Positions 8,404-17,900 of a DNA stretch of 56,739 bases are shown piece after piece. Under the pieces are notes generated by a model. That model did not search any database, was not told the origin of the DNA, and worked only from the letters and a program-made list of their open reading frames with translations. Origin of the DNA: Pseudomonadota bacterium (GTDB taxonomy: Bacteria; Pseudomonadota; Gammaproteobacteria; Burkholderiales; Burkholderiaceae_C); contig JAJXTO010000019.1 of the NCBI GenBank assembly GCA_021783695.1, positions 1 to 56,739 of the forward strand, given 5' to 3'. The position numbers were made by a program, and so were the translations under genes. Numbering within the stretch: the stretch's first letter is position 1; each line of letters starts with the position of its first letter.

Positions 8404-9429
8404 TCAGCGCAGCGCAGCCGCGCGCTGCGCGATGTTGGACAGCGGCGGCAGGTTGTCGTAGAAGGGCGCGCGGTTGTAGAAGTAGATGCCGTGCGGCGAC
8501 TTGCCCACGGCAATCACGTCCACCAGCTTGCGGGTCTGCATGTCGATCACGCCCACGGAGCGGGCGAAGCGGAAGGTGACCCACAGCCAGCGGCGGTCGG
8601 CGGACAGTTCCATATCGTCCGGCCCGGGACGCAGGCCGGTGATGTCGCCCACATTGGTCAGGGTGTCCATATCGAGGATGCTGATGGTGTTGGACACGCG
8701 GTTGCTCACCAGCACATGTCGTCCGTCGGCCATGGATCGGAAGTTGTGCGCCGCGTCGCCGGTGACGATGCGCTTGATGATGGTGCGGGTGCGCGGATCG
8801 ACGGCAATCACGGCATCGCTGCCGGTGAGGGCCACCAGCAGGGTCTTGTCGCCCGGCGTCAGCCATAGTCCCGCCGGGGTTTCGCCGACTTTCATGGTCC
8901 ACAGCACGGTCTGCGTGGGCAGGTCGATGGCAGCGACCGCATTGGTTTCCTGTAGGCTGATGTACACCGTTTTGCTGTCGGCGGTGAATGCCATGTGGCT
9001 GGGCAGGGCCTTGAGGGGAATGCGCTTGGCCAGCAGGAACTTGCCCTGGTCGTAGCTGTAGATGTCCACCCGGTTCAGCCGCAGGCAGTTCACCACGAAC
9101 CAGCGATGATCGGGCGAGAAACCGATCTGATAGGGGTCGGGGATGTTGGGCACTCTGCCGATGGGCTTGCCCGTTTTCGGGTCGAGCAGCATGAGGTCGT
9201 TGCTCACGGCGTTGGCGACGATCAGATCCTGGTTGTTCGGCGTGGCCATGAGGTGATGCGGCTCCTTGCCGGTGGCAAAGCTGCCAATGGGTTGGCGCGT
9301 GACCTGATTGATCAGGGTGATGCGGGCGTCGCCCGAGTCGAGCACCACCACCACGCCGTCCTTGGACTGCGCCTGGGCGAGGCCGAGGTGCGCCAGCACG
9401 GCCATGCAAACAATGAGGAATTTACGCAT
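8404..9429 (-). CDS. Exported YncE/YVTN-family beta-propeller protein
   Basis: The 341-residue product has a Sec signal peptide (MRKFLIVCMAVLAHLGLAQA) followed by repeated about 40-residue blades with the pattern IxLINQVTRQPIGSFATG, VVVxDxxx, and TxTIIKRIVTGDAAHNF. This identifies a seven-bladed YVTN or cytochrome d1-like propeller. Such periplasmic proteins are mostly of unknown function. ATG 9429 was chosen because it directly precedes the signal peptide. The gene precedes the sterol desaturase-like gene by 10 bp, implying joint function at the envelope. Confidence 0.85.
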   Translation of the reverse strand: MRKFLIVCMAVLAHLGLAQAQSKDGVVVVLDSGDARITLINQVTRQPIGSFATGKEPHHLMATPNNQDLIVANAVSNDLMLLDPKTGKPIGRVPNIPDPYQIGFSPDHRWFVVNCLRLNRVDIYSYDQGKFLLAKRIPLKALPSHMAFTADSKTVYISLQETNAVAAIDLPTQTVLWTMKVGETPAGLWLTPGDKTLLVALTGSDAVIAVDPRTRTIIKRIVTGDAAHNFRSMADGRHVLVSNRVSNTISILDMDTLTNVGDITGLRPGPDDMELSADRRWLWVTFRFARSVGVIDMQTRKLVDVIAVGKSPHGIYFYNRAPFYDNLPPLSNIAQRAAALR

Positions 9430-9536
9430 CAGGTCACCACGAGTTGGAACACGCGCGGCGCCCTTGCGCTGCGTTGCGGTCGCAACTGTAACGTGCGCCC
9501 GTGGAAATCTGTTGACCGGAAACAGTCCGCACACAA

Positions 9537-9557
9537 TCGGCAATCAACATTTGCCGA
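9537..9557. promoter_or_regulatory. Inverted repeat in divergent promoter region
   Basis: TCGGCAA and TTGCCGA form perfect 7-bp arms around TCAACAT between the divergent beta-propeller gene and the exported Tyr/Pro-rich protein gene. It could be an operator; no regulator is identified. Confidence 0.3.
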
Positions 9558-9664
9558 AGTGTCACGATTCTGTTGTCGGCAGGAGCCAGCGGCTTGCGTT
9601 AACTTCCATATCGTTCTGCCGGAACTCCGTACGCGCCCGGCGCGTCAAAGCACTGAGGTTTGCC

Positions 9665-10072
9665 ATGCAACAGAGACATCCTTTGAAACGCTTCTTTCTC
9701 GCCTTGACCGCTGCCGGTCTGCTGGCGCTGCCGGGGCTGGCGCAGGCCCGTGTGTACTGGAGCGTCGGCGTGGGCTTGCCGGTGTATTACGGATCGTATG
9801 GGTCACCCTGGTACCCCGGATGGGGCGGCGGGTGGTATGACCGCTGGGACGATCCTTTTCCAGCCTACGGCTGGAGCGCATGGAGCCCGCCCGTGGTGGT
9901 GGAGCGCCAGCCGGTGATGGTGCAGTCACTGCCGCCCGGCCCGGCGCCGCAGTCGTTCTGGTATTACTGCCAAAACCCGGCGGGTTATTACCCCTACGTC
10001 TCGGCGTGCCCGGGCGGCTGGACGCCCGTGCCCGCCACGCCACCACCACCAACGCAGCCGCCTGCCAAATAA
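9665..10072 (+). CDS. Exported Tyr/Gly/Pro-rich small protein
   Basis: The 135-residue product has a Sec signal peptide ending ALPGLAQA. The mature part is dominated by Tyr, Trp, Gly and Pro and contains FWYYCQNPAGYYPYVSACPG, a motif shared by a widespread uncharacterised family of proteobacterial envelope proteins. Two Cys in this motif could form a disulfide. The Pro-rich tail is PATPPPPTQPPAK. GAGG lies upstream of ATG 9665. It lies 37 bp before a glycine-zipper lipoprotein, a common pairing for this family. Function unknown. Confidence 0.75.
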   Translation: MQQRHPLKRFFLALTAAGLLALPGLAQARVYWSVGVGLPVYYGSYGSPWYPGWGGGWYDRWDDPFPAYGWSAWSPPVVVERQPVMVQSLPPGPAPQSFWYYCQNPAGYYPYVSACPGGWTPVPATPPPPTQPPAK

Positions 10073-10109
10073 TGCACCGAATCCTGCAATCCTTTTCTGA
10101 GGCTACATC

Positions 10110-10661
10110 ATGCGAATTTCCCATCCGTTCTTCCTGCTTCCTGTCGCGGTCGGCGCTCTGATGCTGGGTGGCTGTGCCACTGCACCGCTGGGGCCGACAA
10201 TCGCAGTCATGCCCGCACCGGGCATGCCCTTCGAGCAGTTCCAGGCCATCGACGCGAGCTGCCGCCAGTTCGCGCAGCAACAATCGGCGCAGTACCAGGC
10301 CGGAGCGAGCAATTCCGGCGTGACATCGGCGGCGCTGGCCACCGGTCTTGGTGCGGCGGCCGGAGCGCTGATCGGAGGCAACAGCTCGGGCGCCGGTGTG
10401 GGGGCTGGCATCGGCCTGCTCGCCGGCAGCGCGGGCGGCGTCGGTAGCTATGGCGATACCCAGAGCAGCGCGCAGCGCGCCTACAACATTGCGTATCAGC
10501 AGTGCATGTATTCACGCGGTGCGCAGGTGCCGGGCTATGCCGCGCCGCGCTATGTGCCGCCGCCCCCGCCTCCTGCCTATCCGGTGCAGCCGTCTTATCA
10601 GCAGGCCCCGCAATATCCCCAGCAGCCCGCATCTCCGCAGACCTACCCGCCGGCACAGTGA
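10110..10661 (+). CDS. Glycine-zipper outer membrane lipoprotein
   Basis: The 183-residue protein has a lipoprotein signal with lipobox LGGC at about residues 19-22. A soluble part with two conserved Cys (DASCRQFAQQQ and QQCMYSRG) surrounds a Gly/Ala-rich zipper of about 35 residues (ATGLGAAAGALIGG, GAGVGAGIGLLAG). The C-terminal 50 residues are Pro/Tyr/Gln-rich. Glycine-zipper lipoproteins insert into or span envelope membranes; the specific role is unknown. It is probably co-transcribed with the Tyr/Pro-rich exported protein upstream. Confidence 0.8.
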   Translation: MRISHPFFLLPVAVGALMLGGCATAPLGPTIAVMPAPGMPFEQFQAIDASCRQFAQQQSAQYQAGASNSGVTSAALATGLGAAAGALIGGNSSGAGVGAGIGLLAGSAGGVGSYGDTQSSAQRAYNIAYQQCMYSRGAQVPGYAAPRYVPPPPPPAYPVQPSYQQAPQYPQQPASPQTYPPAQ

Positions 10662-10781
10662 GGCGGCTGGTCCCGGCGCACCCGCCGACACCTCGCTTGC
10701 GCCGGCAGTTACCCAAGGTCACAACTGGTCACGGGATGGCGGGTGTTGTGACGTATGCGGCGGCTATCATGCCCCGCGACG

Positions 10782-13352
10782 ATGAGTACCTCTGCTGATT
10801 CCGCGACTGCGGGCCCTCCCCCACCGCCCGCGGGCCGCGACAAGCGCCCCAAGCGCGGCGCGACCGCTCGCCCTCTCTGGCTCGAATTTCTTCTGGGTGC
10901 GGTGCTGCTCGGCCTTGCCGCCGTGCTGACGCTGGTGTTCGCCGTGGTGATGCTGTATCCGCGGTTGCCCGCGCTGAGCGAGCTGACCGATTACCGCCCG
11001 GACTTGCCCCTGCGGGTGTATTCCGCCGAGGGCACGCTGATTGGCGAGTTCGGCGTGCAGCGGCGCACCGTGGTGCCGTTCGCGCTGATTCCGCCGCAGG
11101 TGCGCGAGGCCTTTCTCGCCGCAGAAGACGCGCAGTTCTACGAACACGGCGCGGTCGATTGGTCGGGCGTGCTGCGCGCGGCGCTTGCCGATCTGATGCA
11201 CGGCTCGGCCGTGCAGGGCGCGTCCACCATCACCATGCAGGTGGCGCGCGACTTCTACCTCAGCCCGCAAAAAACCCCGCTGCGCAAGTTCACCGAAGCG
11301 CTGATGGCCTACAAAATCGAGCACGAGCTGAGCAAGGACCAGATTCTTGAGCGCTACCTCAATCAGGTCTATCTCGGCCAGCGGGCGTATGGCGTGGCCG
11401 CTGCCGCGCAGGTGTATTACGGCAAGCCGCTCGATCAGCTCTCGCTGGCGCAGATTGCGGTACTGGCCGGCCTGCCCAAGGCGCCGTCGGCGTTCAACCC
11501 GCAGACCAATATCAAGGCGGCGATCGTCCGCCAGCACTATGTGCTCGGCCGCATGCTGGTGCTGGGCGACATCACTCGCGCGCAGTATGACGACGCCATG
11601 CAGGCGCCGCTGGACGTGGTGTCCGGCCAGGGCCTGCTGCGCTACAAGGTGGACGCTGACTACGTCTCCGAGCAGGTGCGCGAAGTCATGGTGGCCCGCT
11701 TTGGCGAGTCGGCCTATACCGATGGCTACAAGGTCTACACCACCTTGCATGACCGCGACCAGACCGCCGCGGTGAACGCGGTGCGCGGCGGCGTGCTGGC
11801 CTACGACCAGCGTCACGGCTGGCGCGGCCCGCAGGCGCAGATCGACCTGCCGCCGCACGATGCCGACGCCCTCGCCGTGGCGACCAAGGCGCTCAAACCC
11901 TATGCCGCCGCAGGCAGCCTGCATCCGGCCGTGGTGCTGCACGCCAGCCCCAAGCTGGTCGAGGCGGTGCTGGAGTCGGGCAACACGGTGGAACTCAGCG
12001 GCGATGCGCTCAAGTTCGCTGCCGCCGGGCTGTCGCCCAAGGCCGCTGCCAAGCAGCGCATCGATCGCGGCGCCGTGGTCTGGCTGCAAAAGCTGGCCAA
12101 GGGCTGGCGCGTCGCGCAGATGCCCGATGTGCAGTCGGCGCTGGTGTCGGTCGATCCGCATGACGGCGCGGTGCGTGCCTGGGTCGGCGGCTTCGACTAC
12201 AACCACGAAAAGTTCGACCATGTGAACCAGGCCTTCCGCCAGCCGGGCTCGAGTTTCAAGCCCTTCATCTATTCCGCGGCGGTCGATGAAGGGCTCGCGC
12301 CGACCACGGTCATCAACGACTCACCGATCACCCTCAACCCCGGCCCGGGGCAGCCGCTTTGGACGCCGCACAACTACGACAACGAGCGTCTTGGCGCGAT
12401 ACCCGCTTCGCTGGCGCTGGCGCATTCGGACAACGTCTGCGCAGTCAAGGTGCTGCTGGCCGTGGGCATCCCCTACGCCCGGCAGTTCGCCTCGCGCTTC
12501 GGCCTGCCGCTCGACCAGATTCCGCCCTATCCCACCATGGTGCTGGGGGCAGGCAGCTTCACCCCGCTGCAGATGGCAACGGCCTACGCCGTGTTCGCCA
12601 ACGGTGGCTCGCTGGTCGAGCCCTATCTGATCAAGCGCATCGTCGATGCCCACGGCGCCGAGGTCTATGCGCACAAACCGGTGATTGCGGGGCAGAACGC
12701 ACCGCGCATCATCAGCGCGGCCAATGCCTTCCTCAGCAACCAGCTCATGCAGGCCGTCATTCAGCATGGCACGGGTGCTGCGGCGCTGTCGCTCGGCCGC
12801 ACCGACCTGGCGGGCAAGACCGGCACGTCACAGAACTTCCACGACGCCTGGTTCGACGGCTTCAGCCCCGATCTCGTGGCCATTACCTGGATGGGCTACA
12901 ACACCCAGCGCGACCTCTACCGCGGGGAGCAGGGCGCCAAGGCCGCGCTGCCGATCTGGATGGACTACATGCGCGTGGCGCTGGCCGGCAAACCTGATGT
13001 TCCCTGGCCAGTGCCGCCAGGGGTGATCACCGCACAGGTCAATCCGGCCACCGGCTTCGCGTCCAGTTCGTCCAGCGCCGTGACCGGCTACTTCCTGCAG
13101 AGCTTCCCGCCGCTGGCCATCGACTCCCAGTTGCCACTGTCGGCCTCCTCGTCGCCGCAGGCCGCGGGCGGCATCACCACAGGCAGCGGCGGCATGCTGG
13201 TCGGGCCAGGCGGTGTTGCGGTGGGCACGTCCACCGTCAGCGTGCGCGGTCAGGGGCCGGGAACGCATCCGGCCGCTATCGCCCAGCCCGTGCCGCAGCA
13301 GCCCGCGCTGCAGCCGGGCGCCATCCTCCCCAGCCTGGGCGGGAATCCATAA
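10782..13352 (+). CDS. mrcA: Penicillin-binding protein 1A, bifunctional transglycosylase/transpeptidase
   Basis: The 856-residue protein has a short Pro/Lys-rich cytoplasmic tail, one transmembrane helix (residues about 33-60) and a GT51 transglycosylase domain with the catalytic [13 protein letters not shown] motif and [13 protein letters not shown] transpeptidase domain follows, with SxxK (GSSFKPF), SxN (HSDNVCAVK) and KTGT ([11 protein letters not shown]). It polymerises and cross-links peptidoglycan in the periplasm. ATG 10782 is preferred over the in-frame ATG at 10755, giving a typical cytoplasmic tail. The last about 90 residues are a low-complexity Ser/Gly/Pro/Gln-rich extension. Confidence 0.95.
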   Translation: MSTSADSATAGPPPPPAGRDKRPKRGATARPLWLEFLLGAVLLGLAAVLTLVFAVVMLYPRLPALSELTDYRPDLPLRVYSAEGTLIGEFGVQRRTVVPFALIPPQVREAFLAAEDAQFYEHGAVDWSGVLRAALADLMHGSAVQGASTITMQVARDFYLSPQKTPLRKFTEALMAYKIEHELSKDQILERYLNQVYLGQRAYGVAAAAQVYYGKPLDQLSLAQIAVLAGLPKAPSAFNPQTNIKAAIVRQHYVLGRMLVLGDITRAQYDDAMQAPLDVVSGQGLLRYKVDADYVSEQVREVMVARFGESAYTDGYKVYTTLHDRDQTAAVNAVRGGVLAYDQRHGWRGPQAQIDLPPHDADALAVATKALKPYAAAGSLHPAVVLHASPKLVEAVLESGNTVELSGDALKFAAAGLSPKAAAKQRIDRGAVVWLQKLAKGWRVAQMPDVQSALVSVDPHDGAVRAWVGGFDYNHEKFDHVNQAFRQPGSSFKPFIYSAAVDEGLAPTTVINDSPITLNPGPGQPLWTPHNYDNERLGAIPASLALAHSDNVCAVKVLLAVGIPYARQFASRFGLPLDQIPPYPTMVLGAGSFTPLQMATAYAVFANGGSLVEPYLIKRIVDAHGAEVYAHKPVIAGQNAPRIISAANAFLSNQLMQAVIQHGTGAAALSLGRTDLAGKTGTSQNFHDAWFDGFSPDLVAITWMGYNTQRDLYRGEQGAKAALPIWMDYMRVALAGKPDVPWPVPPGVITAQVNPATGFASSSSSAVTGYFLQSFPPLAIDSQLPLSASSSPQAAGGITTGSGGMLVGPGGVAVGTSTVSVRGQGPGTHPAAIAQPVPQQPALQPGAILPSLGGNP

Positions 13353-13411
13353 ATCGGCGGTCTGACCGTCTGCGCGCTTCCTACAATGTCGCCTTCTCCA
13401 AGGCGGAATTC

Positions 13412-14356
13412 ATGCGCACCTTTCAAGACATCATCCTGACCCTGCAGACCTACTGGGCCCACCAGGGCTGCGCCATCCTGCAGCCCTACGACATGGAAGT
13501 GGGCGCGGGGACCAGCCACACTGCCACCTTTCTGCGCGCCATCGGCCCCGAGCCGTGGCGTGCCGCCTATGTGCAGCCCAGCCGCCGCCCGAAAGATGGC
13601 CGCTATGGCGACAACCCCAACCGCCTGCAGCATTACTACCAGTTCCAGGTGGTGCTCAAGCCCGCGCCCGGCAACATTCTGGAGCTCTACCTCGGCAGCC
13701 TGGAGGCGCTGGGCTTCGACCTGAAGGCCAACGACATTCGCTTTGTCGAAGACGACTGGGAGAATCCCACGCTGGGCGCCTGGGGCCTGGGCTGGGAGGT
13801 GTGGCTCAATGGCATGGAAGTGACGCAGTTCACCTATTTCCAGCAGGTCGGCGGCATCGACTGCAAGCCGCTGACCGGCGAGATCACCTACGGTCTGGAG
13901 CGCCTGGCGATGTATCTGCAGGGGGTGCAGAGCGTGTACGACCTGATGTGGACAGAAACCGAAGTCGCCGGGCGCAAGGTCGCGCTCAAGTACGGCGACG
14001 TGTTCCACCAGAACGAAGTCGAGCAGAGCGCCTACAACTTCGAGCACAGCGACGTGGACTTTTTGCTGCACGCCTTTGCCGCGCACGAAAAACAGGCCAA
14101 GGCGCTGATGGCCGCGCAACTCGCCCTGCCCGCCTACGAGCAGGTGCTCAAGTGCGCGCACAGCTTCAATCTGCTCGACGCCCGCGGCGCCATTTCCGTG
14201 ACCGAGCGCGCCGCCTACATCGGCCGCATCCGCAACCTGGCACGCGGCGTGGCGCAGGAATATCTGAGCAGCCGCGAGCGCCTGGGCTTTCCGCTCGCGC
14301 CGAAGGCCTGGGCCGACGAGGTGAGCGCGCAACTCGCGCAGAAAAAAGTGGCCTGA
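13412..14356 (+). CDS. glyQ: Glycine--tRNA ligase alpha subunit
   Basis: The 314-residue protein matches the class II GlyRS alpha subunit throughout: [31 protein letters not shown] motif ([20 protein letters not shown]), [14 protein letters not shown] and the [10 protein letters not shown] motif 3. It binds ATP and glycine and works as an alpha2beta2 tetramer with GlyS, charging tRNA-Gly in the cytoplasm. The gene begins 59 bp after the PBP1A stop, and glyS follows after 84 bp, the conserved betaproteobacterial order. Confidence 0.97.
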   Translation: MRTFQDIILTLQTYWAHQGCAILQPYDMEVGAGTSHTATFLRAIGPEPWRAAYVQPSRRPKDGRYGDNPNRLQHYYQFQVVLKPAPGNILELYLGSLEALGFDLKANDIRFVEDDWENPTLGAWGLGWEVWLNGMEVTQFTYFQQVGGIDCKPLTGEITYGLERLAMYLQGVQSVYDLMWTETEVAGRKVALKYGDVFHQNEVEQSAYNFEHSDVDFLLHAFAAHEKQAKALMAAQLALPAYEQVLKCAHSFNLLDARGAISVTERAAYIGRIRNLARGVAQEYLSSRERLGFPLAPKAWADEVSAQLAQKKVA

Positions 14357-14440
14357 GCTGCAGGCAACCCAGTCGCACAGCTCGCGCTTTCTGCGCCGCA
14401 CTTGTTCAATGCCGCCGCCCAGGTTTTCACCCACCGCACC

Positions 14441-16567
14441 ATGACCCAATCCAATCTGCTTGTCGAACTCTTCACCGAAGAACTCCCGCCCAAGGCCCTG
14501 CCTACGCTGGGCCGCGCCTTTGCCGACGGTCTGGCCGAGCGCCTGAAGGCGCAAGGGCTGGTCGGCGCCGATGCCACCGTCACCCCCTATGCCAGCCCGC
14601 GCCGTCTGGCCGCGCATATCACTGGCGTCTCGGTCAAGGCGGCTGACCGCGCCGTGGCGCAGAAGCTCATGCCAGCGACAGTTGGCCTGGACGCCAGCGG
14701 CGCGCCCACGCCTGCGCTGCTGAAAAAACTCGCCAGCCTTGGGCTGGGCGCCAGCGCTGCCGCGCAATTGCGGCGCGAGGGCGAAGGCAAGGCCGAAACG
14801 CTGTGCATCGACACCGTGGCGGTCGGCGTTGCCCTGGCCGAGGGCTTGCAGGCCGCGCTGCATGACACCCTGACCAAGCTGCCCATTCCCAAGGTCATGG
14901 CCTACCAGCTGACTGACGGCTGGAGCACGGTGAAATTCGTCCGTCCCGCGCATGGACTGGTGGCGTTGCACGGCACCGACGTGGTGCCTGCGCAGGCACT
15001 GGGGCTCACCGCGGGCCGACTCACCCACGGCCACCGCTTCGAGGCGCTGGCTGACCCCATCACCCTGCCCGATGCCGACAGCTATGCCGAGGTGCTGCGC
15101 AGCCAGGGCGCGGTGATCGCCAGCTTCGACGCGCGGCGCGATGCCATCGCCGCGCAGCTGCAGACCGCCGCCGCGCGCGCCGGTGAGGGCCTGCGGCCCA
15201 TCGACGATGCCGCCCTGCTCGACGAAGTCACCGCTCTGGTCGAACGCCCCAATGTGCTGCTGTGCCAGTTCGACCCGGTCTTTCTCAAAGTGCCGCAGGA
15301 ATGCCTCATCCTGACGATGAAGGCCAACCAGAAATACTTTCCTCTGCTCGATGCCGCGGGCACACTCACCCACCAGTTTCTGGTGGTGAGCAACATCACC
15401 CCGGCCGACCCCGGCGCCGTGATCCAGGGCAACGAGCGCGTGGTGCGCCCACGCCTGGCCGATGCCCAGTTCTTTTATGAGCAGGACCGCAAGAAGCGAC
15501 TCGCAGACCGCGTGCCGGGACTGGACAAGGTGGTCTATCACGCCAGGCTCGGCTCGCAGGGTGCGCGGGTGCAGCGGGTGCGGGCGATGGCCGGTGCGAT
15601 CGCCGCGGAAATCGCGCCGACACGCCCGGTCGTTCTGGCCGAGCGTGCCGCACTGCTGGCCAAGGCCGATTTGCTCACCGACATGGTGGGTGAATTCCCC
15701 GAGCTGCAAGGCGTCATGGGTCGCTATTACGCGCTGCACGACGGCGAAGATCCGCTGGTGGCGCAGGCGATCGAAGATCACTACAAGCCACGTTTCGCCG
15801 GAGATACGCTGCCACGCAGCGACGTCGGACTGGCGCTGGCGCTGGCCGACAAGCTCGACACCCTGATGGGGCTGTTTGGTGTCGGCGAGCGTCCGAGCGG
15901 GGACAAAGACCCCTACGCCCTGCGACGTCATGCCTTGGGCATCGTGCGCATGCTGCTTGATGAGGAGAGCGCGTCGCGCACGCTGCCGCTGGCCGCATTG
16001 CTGGGCATCGGCAATGTGGCGTTTCAAGGGGTGCAGGGCTACCAGGACCCGACCGCGGATGTCGCAGCGTTCGTCCGTGAGCGCCTGGCCAATTTGCTGC
16101 GCGAGCAGGGATACACCGCGCTGGAAGTCGACGCCGTGCTCGCGCTGCAGCCGCAGTTTCTCGCCGACGTGCCGCGCCGCCTGGAGGCCGTGCGCGCCTT
16201 CTCTGCTCTTCCCGAGGCACAGGCGCTGGCTGCGGCCAACAAGCGGGTGAGCAATCTCCTGAAAAAATCCGAAGCCGAAGTCAACGTCGGCGCCCTCGAC
16301 TCCGGCCTTCTGGTCGAACCGGCCGAACAGGCACTGGCGCAGGCGTTGCAGGCCATCGCCCCGCAGGCCGATGCGGCCTATGCCCGTGGCGACTACACCG
16401 CCGCGCTCAAGGCGCTGGCCGCGCTCAAGGCCCCGGTCGATTCCTTCTTCGGCGGCGTCATGGTCAACGCCGAAGACCCCGCGCTGCGCGCCAATCGCCT
16501 CGCGTTGCTGGCGCGTCTGCAGGCGGCGATGAACCAGGTCGCCGATCTGTCGCGCCTCGCCGCCTGA
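14441..16567 (+). CDS. glyS: Glycine--tRNA ligase beta subunit
   Basis: The 708-residue product begins MTQSNLLVELFTEELPPKAL, the hallmark N-terminus of GlyRS beta. It contains the HD-like middle block (MGRYYALHDGE, YKPRFAGDTLP) and a C-terminal tRNA anticodon-binding region with FFGGVMVNAEDPALRANRL. The frame is open from TTG 14402, but ATG 14441 matches the family start. With GlyQ it forms the tetrameric enzyme. The stop is 20 bp before gmhB. Confidence 0.97.
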   Translation: MTQSNLLVELFTEELPPKALPTLGRAFADGLAERLKAQGLVGADATVTPYASPRRLAAHITGVSVKAADRAVAQKLMPATVGLDASGAPTPALLKKLASLGLGASAAAQLRREGEGKAETLCIDTVAVGVALAEGLQAALHDTLTKLPIPKVMAYQLTDGWSTVKFVRPAHGLVALHGTDVVPAQALGLTAGRLTHGHRFEALADPITLPDADSYAEVLRSQGAVIASFDARRDAIAAQLQTAAARAGEGLRPIDDAALLDEVTALVERPNVLLCQFDPVFLKVPQECLILTMKANQKYFPLLDAAGTLTHQFLVVSNITPADPGAVIQGNERVVRPRLADAQFFYEQDRKKRLADRVPGLDKVVYHARLGSQGARVQRVRAMAGAIAAEIAPTRPVVLAERAALLAKADLLTDMVGEFPELQGVMGRYYALHDGEDPLVAQAIEDHYKPRFAGDTLPRSDVGLALALADKLDTLMGLFGVGERPSGDKDPYALRRHALGIVRMLLDEESASRTLPLAALLGIGNVAFQGVQGYQDPTADVAAFVRERLANLLREQGYTALEVDAVLALQPQFLADVPRRLEAVRAFSALPEAQALAAANKRVSNLLKKSEAEVNVGALDSGLLVEPAEQALAQALQAIAPQADAAYARGDYTAALKALAALKAPVDSFFGGVMVNAEDPALRANRLALLARLQAAMNQVADLSRLAA

Positions 16568-16587
16568 GCTTGCGGGACAATGCCAGC

Positions 16588-17151
16588 ATGAAACTCATCA
16601 TTCTCGACCGCGACGGCGTCATCAATGAAGACAGCGACGATTTCATCAAGTCGCCCGATGAATGGATTCCCATTCCCGGCAGTCTGGAGGCCATCGCCCG
16701 GCTGAACCATGAGGGCTGGCATGTGGTGGTGGCGAGCAATCAGTCGGGCATCGGACGCGGGCTGTTCGACATGACCACGCTCAACGCCATCCACCGCAAG
16801 ATGCACAAGATGCTGGCGGCGGCGGGTGGGCGCCTCGACGCTATCTTCTTCTGCCCGCATGCGCCGGAAGACCACTGCGCCTGTCGCAAACCCAAGCCCG
16901 GCCTGTTCCAGGATATTGCCAAGCGCTACGAACTGGAGACCCTGGACGGCGTGCCATCCGTGGGCGACAGCGTGCGTGACCTGCAGGCCGCGCAGCCACT
17001 GGGCTGCAGCCTGCACCTGGTGCGCACGGGCAAGGGCGAGCGCATCGCCGACCTCGGCAATCTGCCCGCAGGCACGCGGGTGCATGACGATCTTGCCGCC
17101 TTCGCCGCCTGGCTGCTGCAACAACCCAAGGCGCAGCCCGACAAGGCGTGA
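16588..17151 (+). CDS. gmhB: D-glycero-beta-D-manno-heptose-1,7-bisphosphate 7-phosphatase
   Basis: The 187-residue HAD-superfamily protein starts with the nucleophile motif LDRDGVINED, has the Ser motif in VVVASNQSG, and carries the zinc motif CPHAPEDHCACRKPKPG typical of GmhB. It removes the 7-phosphate of heptose bisphosphate in the ADP-heptose route to LPS inner core. ATG 16588 gives the standard start. Its TGA overlaps an in-frame ATG of the acyltransferase (TGATG). The position between glyS and plsC is a conserved betaproteobacterial arrangement. Confidence 0.93.
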   Translation: MKLIILDRDGVINEDSDDFIKSPDEWIPIPGSLEAIARLNHEGWHVVVASNQSGIGRGLFDMTTLNAIHRKMHKMLAAAGGRLDAIFFCPHAPEDHCACRKPKPGLFQDIAKRYELETLDGVPSVGDSVRDLQAAQPLGCSLHLVRTGKGERIADLGNLPAGTRVHDDLAAFAAWLLQQPKAQPDKA

Positions 17152-17162
17152 TGCTCCCAGCC

Positions 17163-17900
17163 ATGCGCTTTCTCCGCTCCCTGCTGTACATGGTCTGGCT
17201 CATCATCACCGTGGTGCCTTATGCGGTGGTGGTGGTGGTTTTGTCCATCTTCATTCGCGGCACGCCGCTGTACCGCTTCACCATGGGCTGGGTGCATCTG
17301 TCCGTCTGGGGGGCGCGCGTCCTCTGCGGCATACGCAGCAATGTCATCGGCCTGGAGAATCTGCCGGATGGCCCGGTGGTGCTGCTGTCCAAGCACCAGT
17401 CGGCCTGGGAGACGCTGTCTCTGCCGCTCATCATGCCGCGTCCGCTGGCGTATGTGTTCAAGCGCGAACTGCTCTACGTCCCGTTTTTCGGCTGGGCGCT
17501 GGGGCGGCTGGACATGGTGCACATCGATCGCAGCAAACGCACCGAAGCCTTCAGTCGCGTGGAAAAGCAGGGCAGCAGAATTCTCAAGCAGGGCAACTGG
17601 ATCATCATGTTCCCGGAAGGCACGCGCACCGCACGCGGCCAGCGCGGCGTGTATAAAACCGGCGGCACGCGACTGGCCATCGCCACCGGCGCCTCGGTCG
17701 TGCCCATCGCGGTGACGTCGGCGCGCTGCTGGCCGCGTCAGGCCTTCATCAAAACCCCGGGTGTGATCGACGTGTCCATCGGCAAACCCATCGCGCCGCA
17801 AGGCCGCCAGCCCGCGGAAATGATGGCCGAGGTGGAGCGATGGATCGAGGCCGAAATGCGCCGACTCGATCCGCAGGCCTACGCGCATGCCCAGACCTGA
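17163..17900 (+). CDS. plsC: 1-acyl-sn-glycerol-3-phosphate acyltransferase (PlsC family)
   Basis: The 245-residue protein has an N-terminal membrane helix (RFLRSLLYMVWLIITVVPY) and the PlsC motifs: KHQSAWET (block I, HX4E rather than the classic HX4D), FGWALGRLDMVHIDR (block II) and FPEGTRTARGQ (block III). It acylates lysophosphatidic acid at the inner membrane. The HX4E form is common in this branch of the family and is not taken as inactivation. Starts at 17148 and 17151 are also open and would overlap gmhB; ATG 17163 gives a typical N-terminus. Confidence 0.9.
   Translation: MRFLRSLLYMVWLIITVVPYAVVVVVLSIFIRGTPLYRFTMGWVHLSVWGARVLCGIRSNVIGLENLPDGPVVLLSKHQSAWETLSLPLIMPRPLAYVFKRELLYVPFFGWALGRLDMVHIDRSKRTEAFSRVEKQGSRILKQGNWIIMFPEGTRTARGQRGVYKTGGTRLAIATGASVVPIAVTSARCWPRQAFIKTPGVIDVSIGKPIAPQGRQPAEMMAEVERWIEAEMRRLDPQAYAHAQT

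Noticed and set aside
13250..16027. A 925-codon open frame on the minus strand
   Set aside because: It lies opposite glyQ/glyS, has no domain, and is Gln/His/Arg-rich as expected of an antisense frame in GC-rich DNA.
17395..17412. HX4E in place of HX4D in the PlsC active-site motif
   Set aside because: At first looked like a lost catalytic residue, but the form HQSxWE is usual in many proteobacterial acyltransferases and the other motifs are intact.
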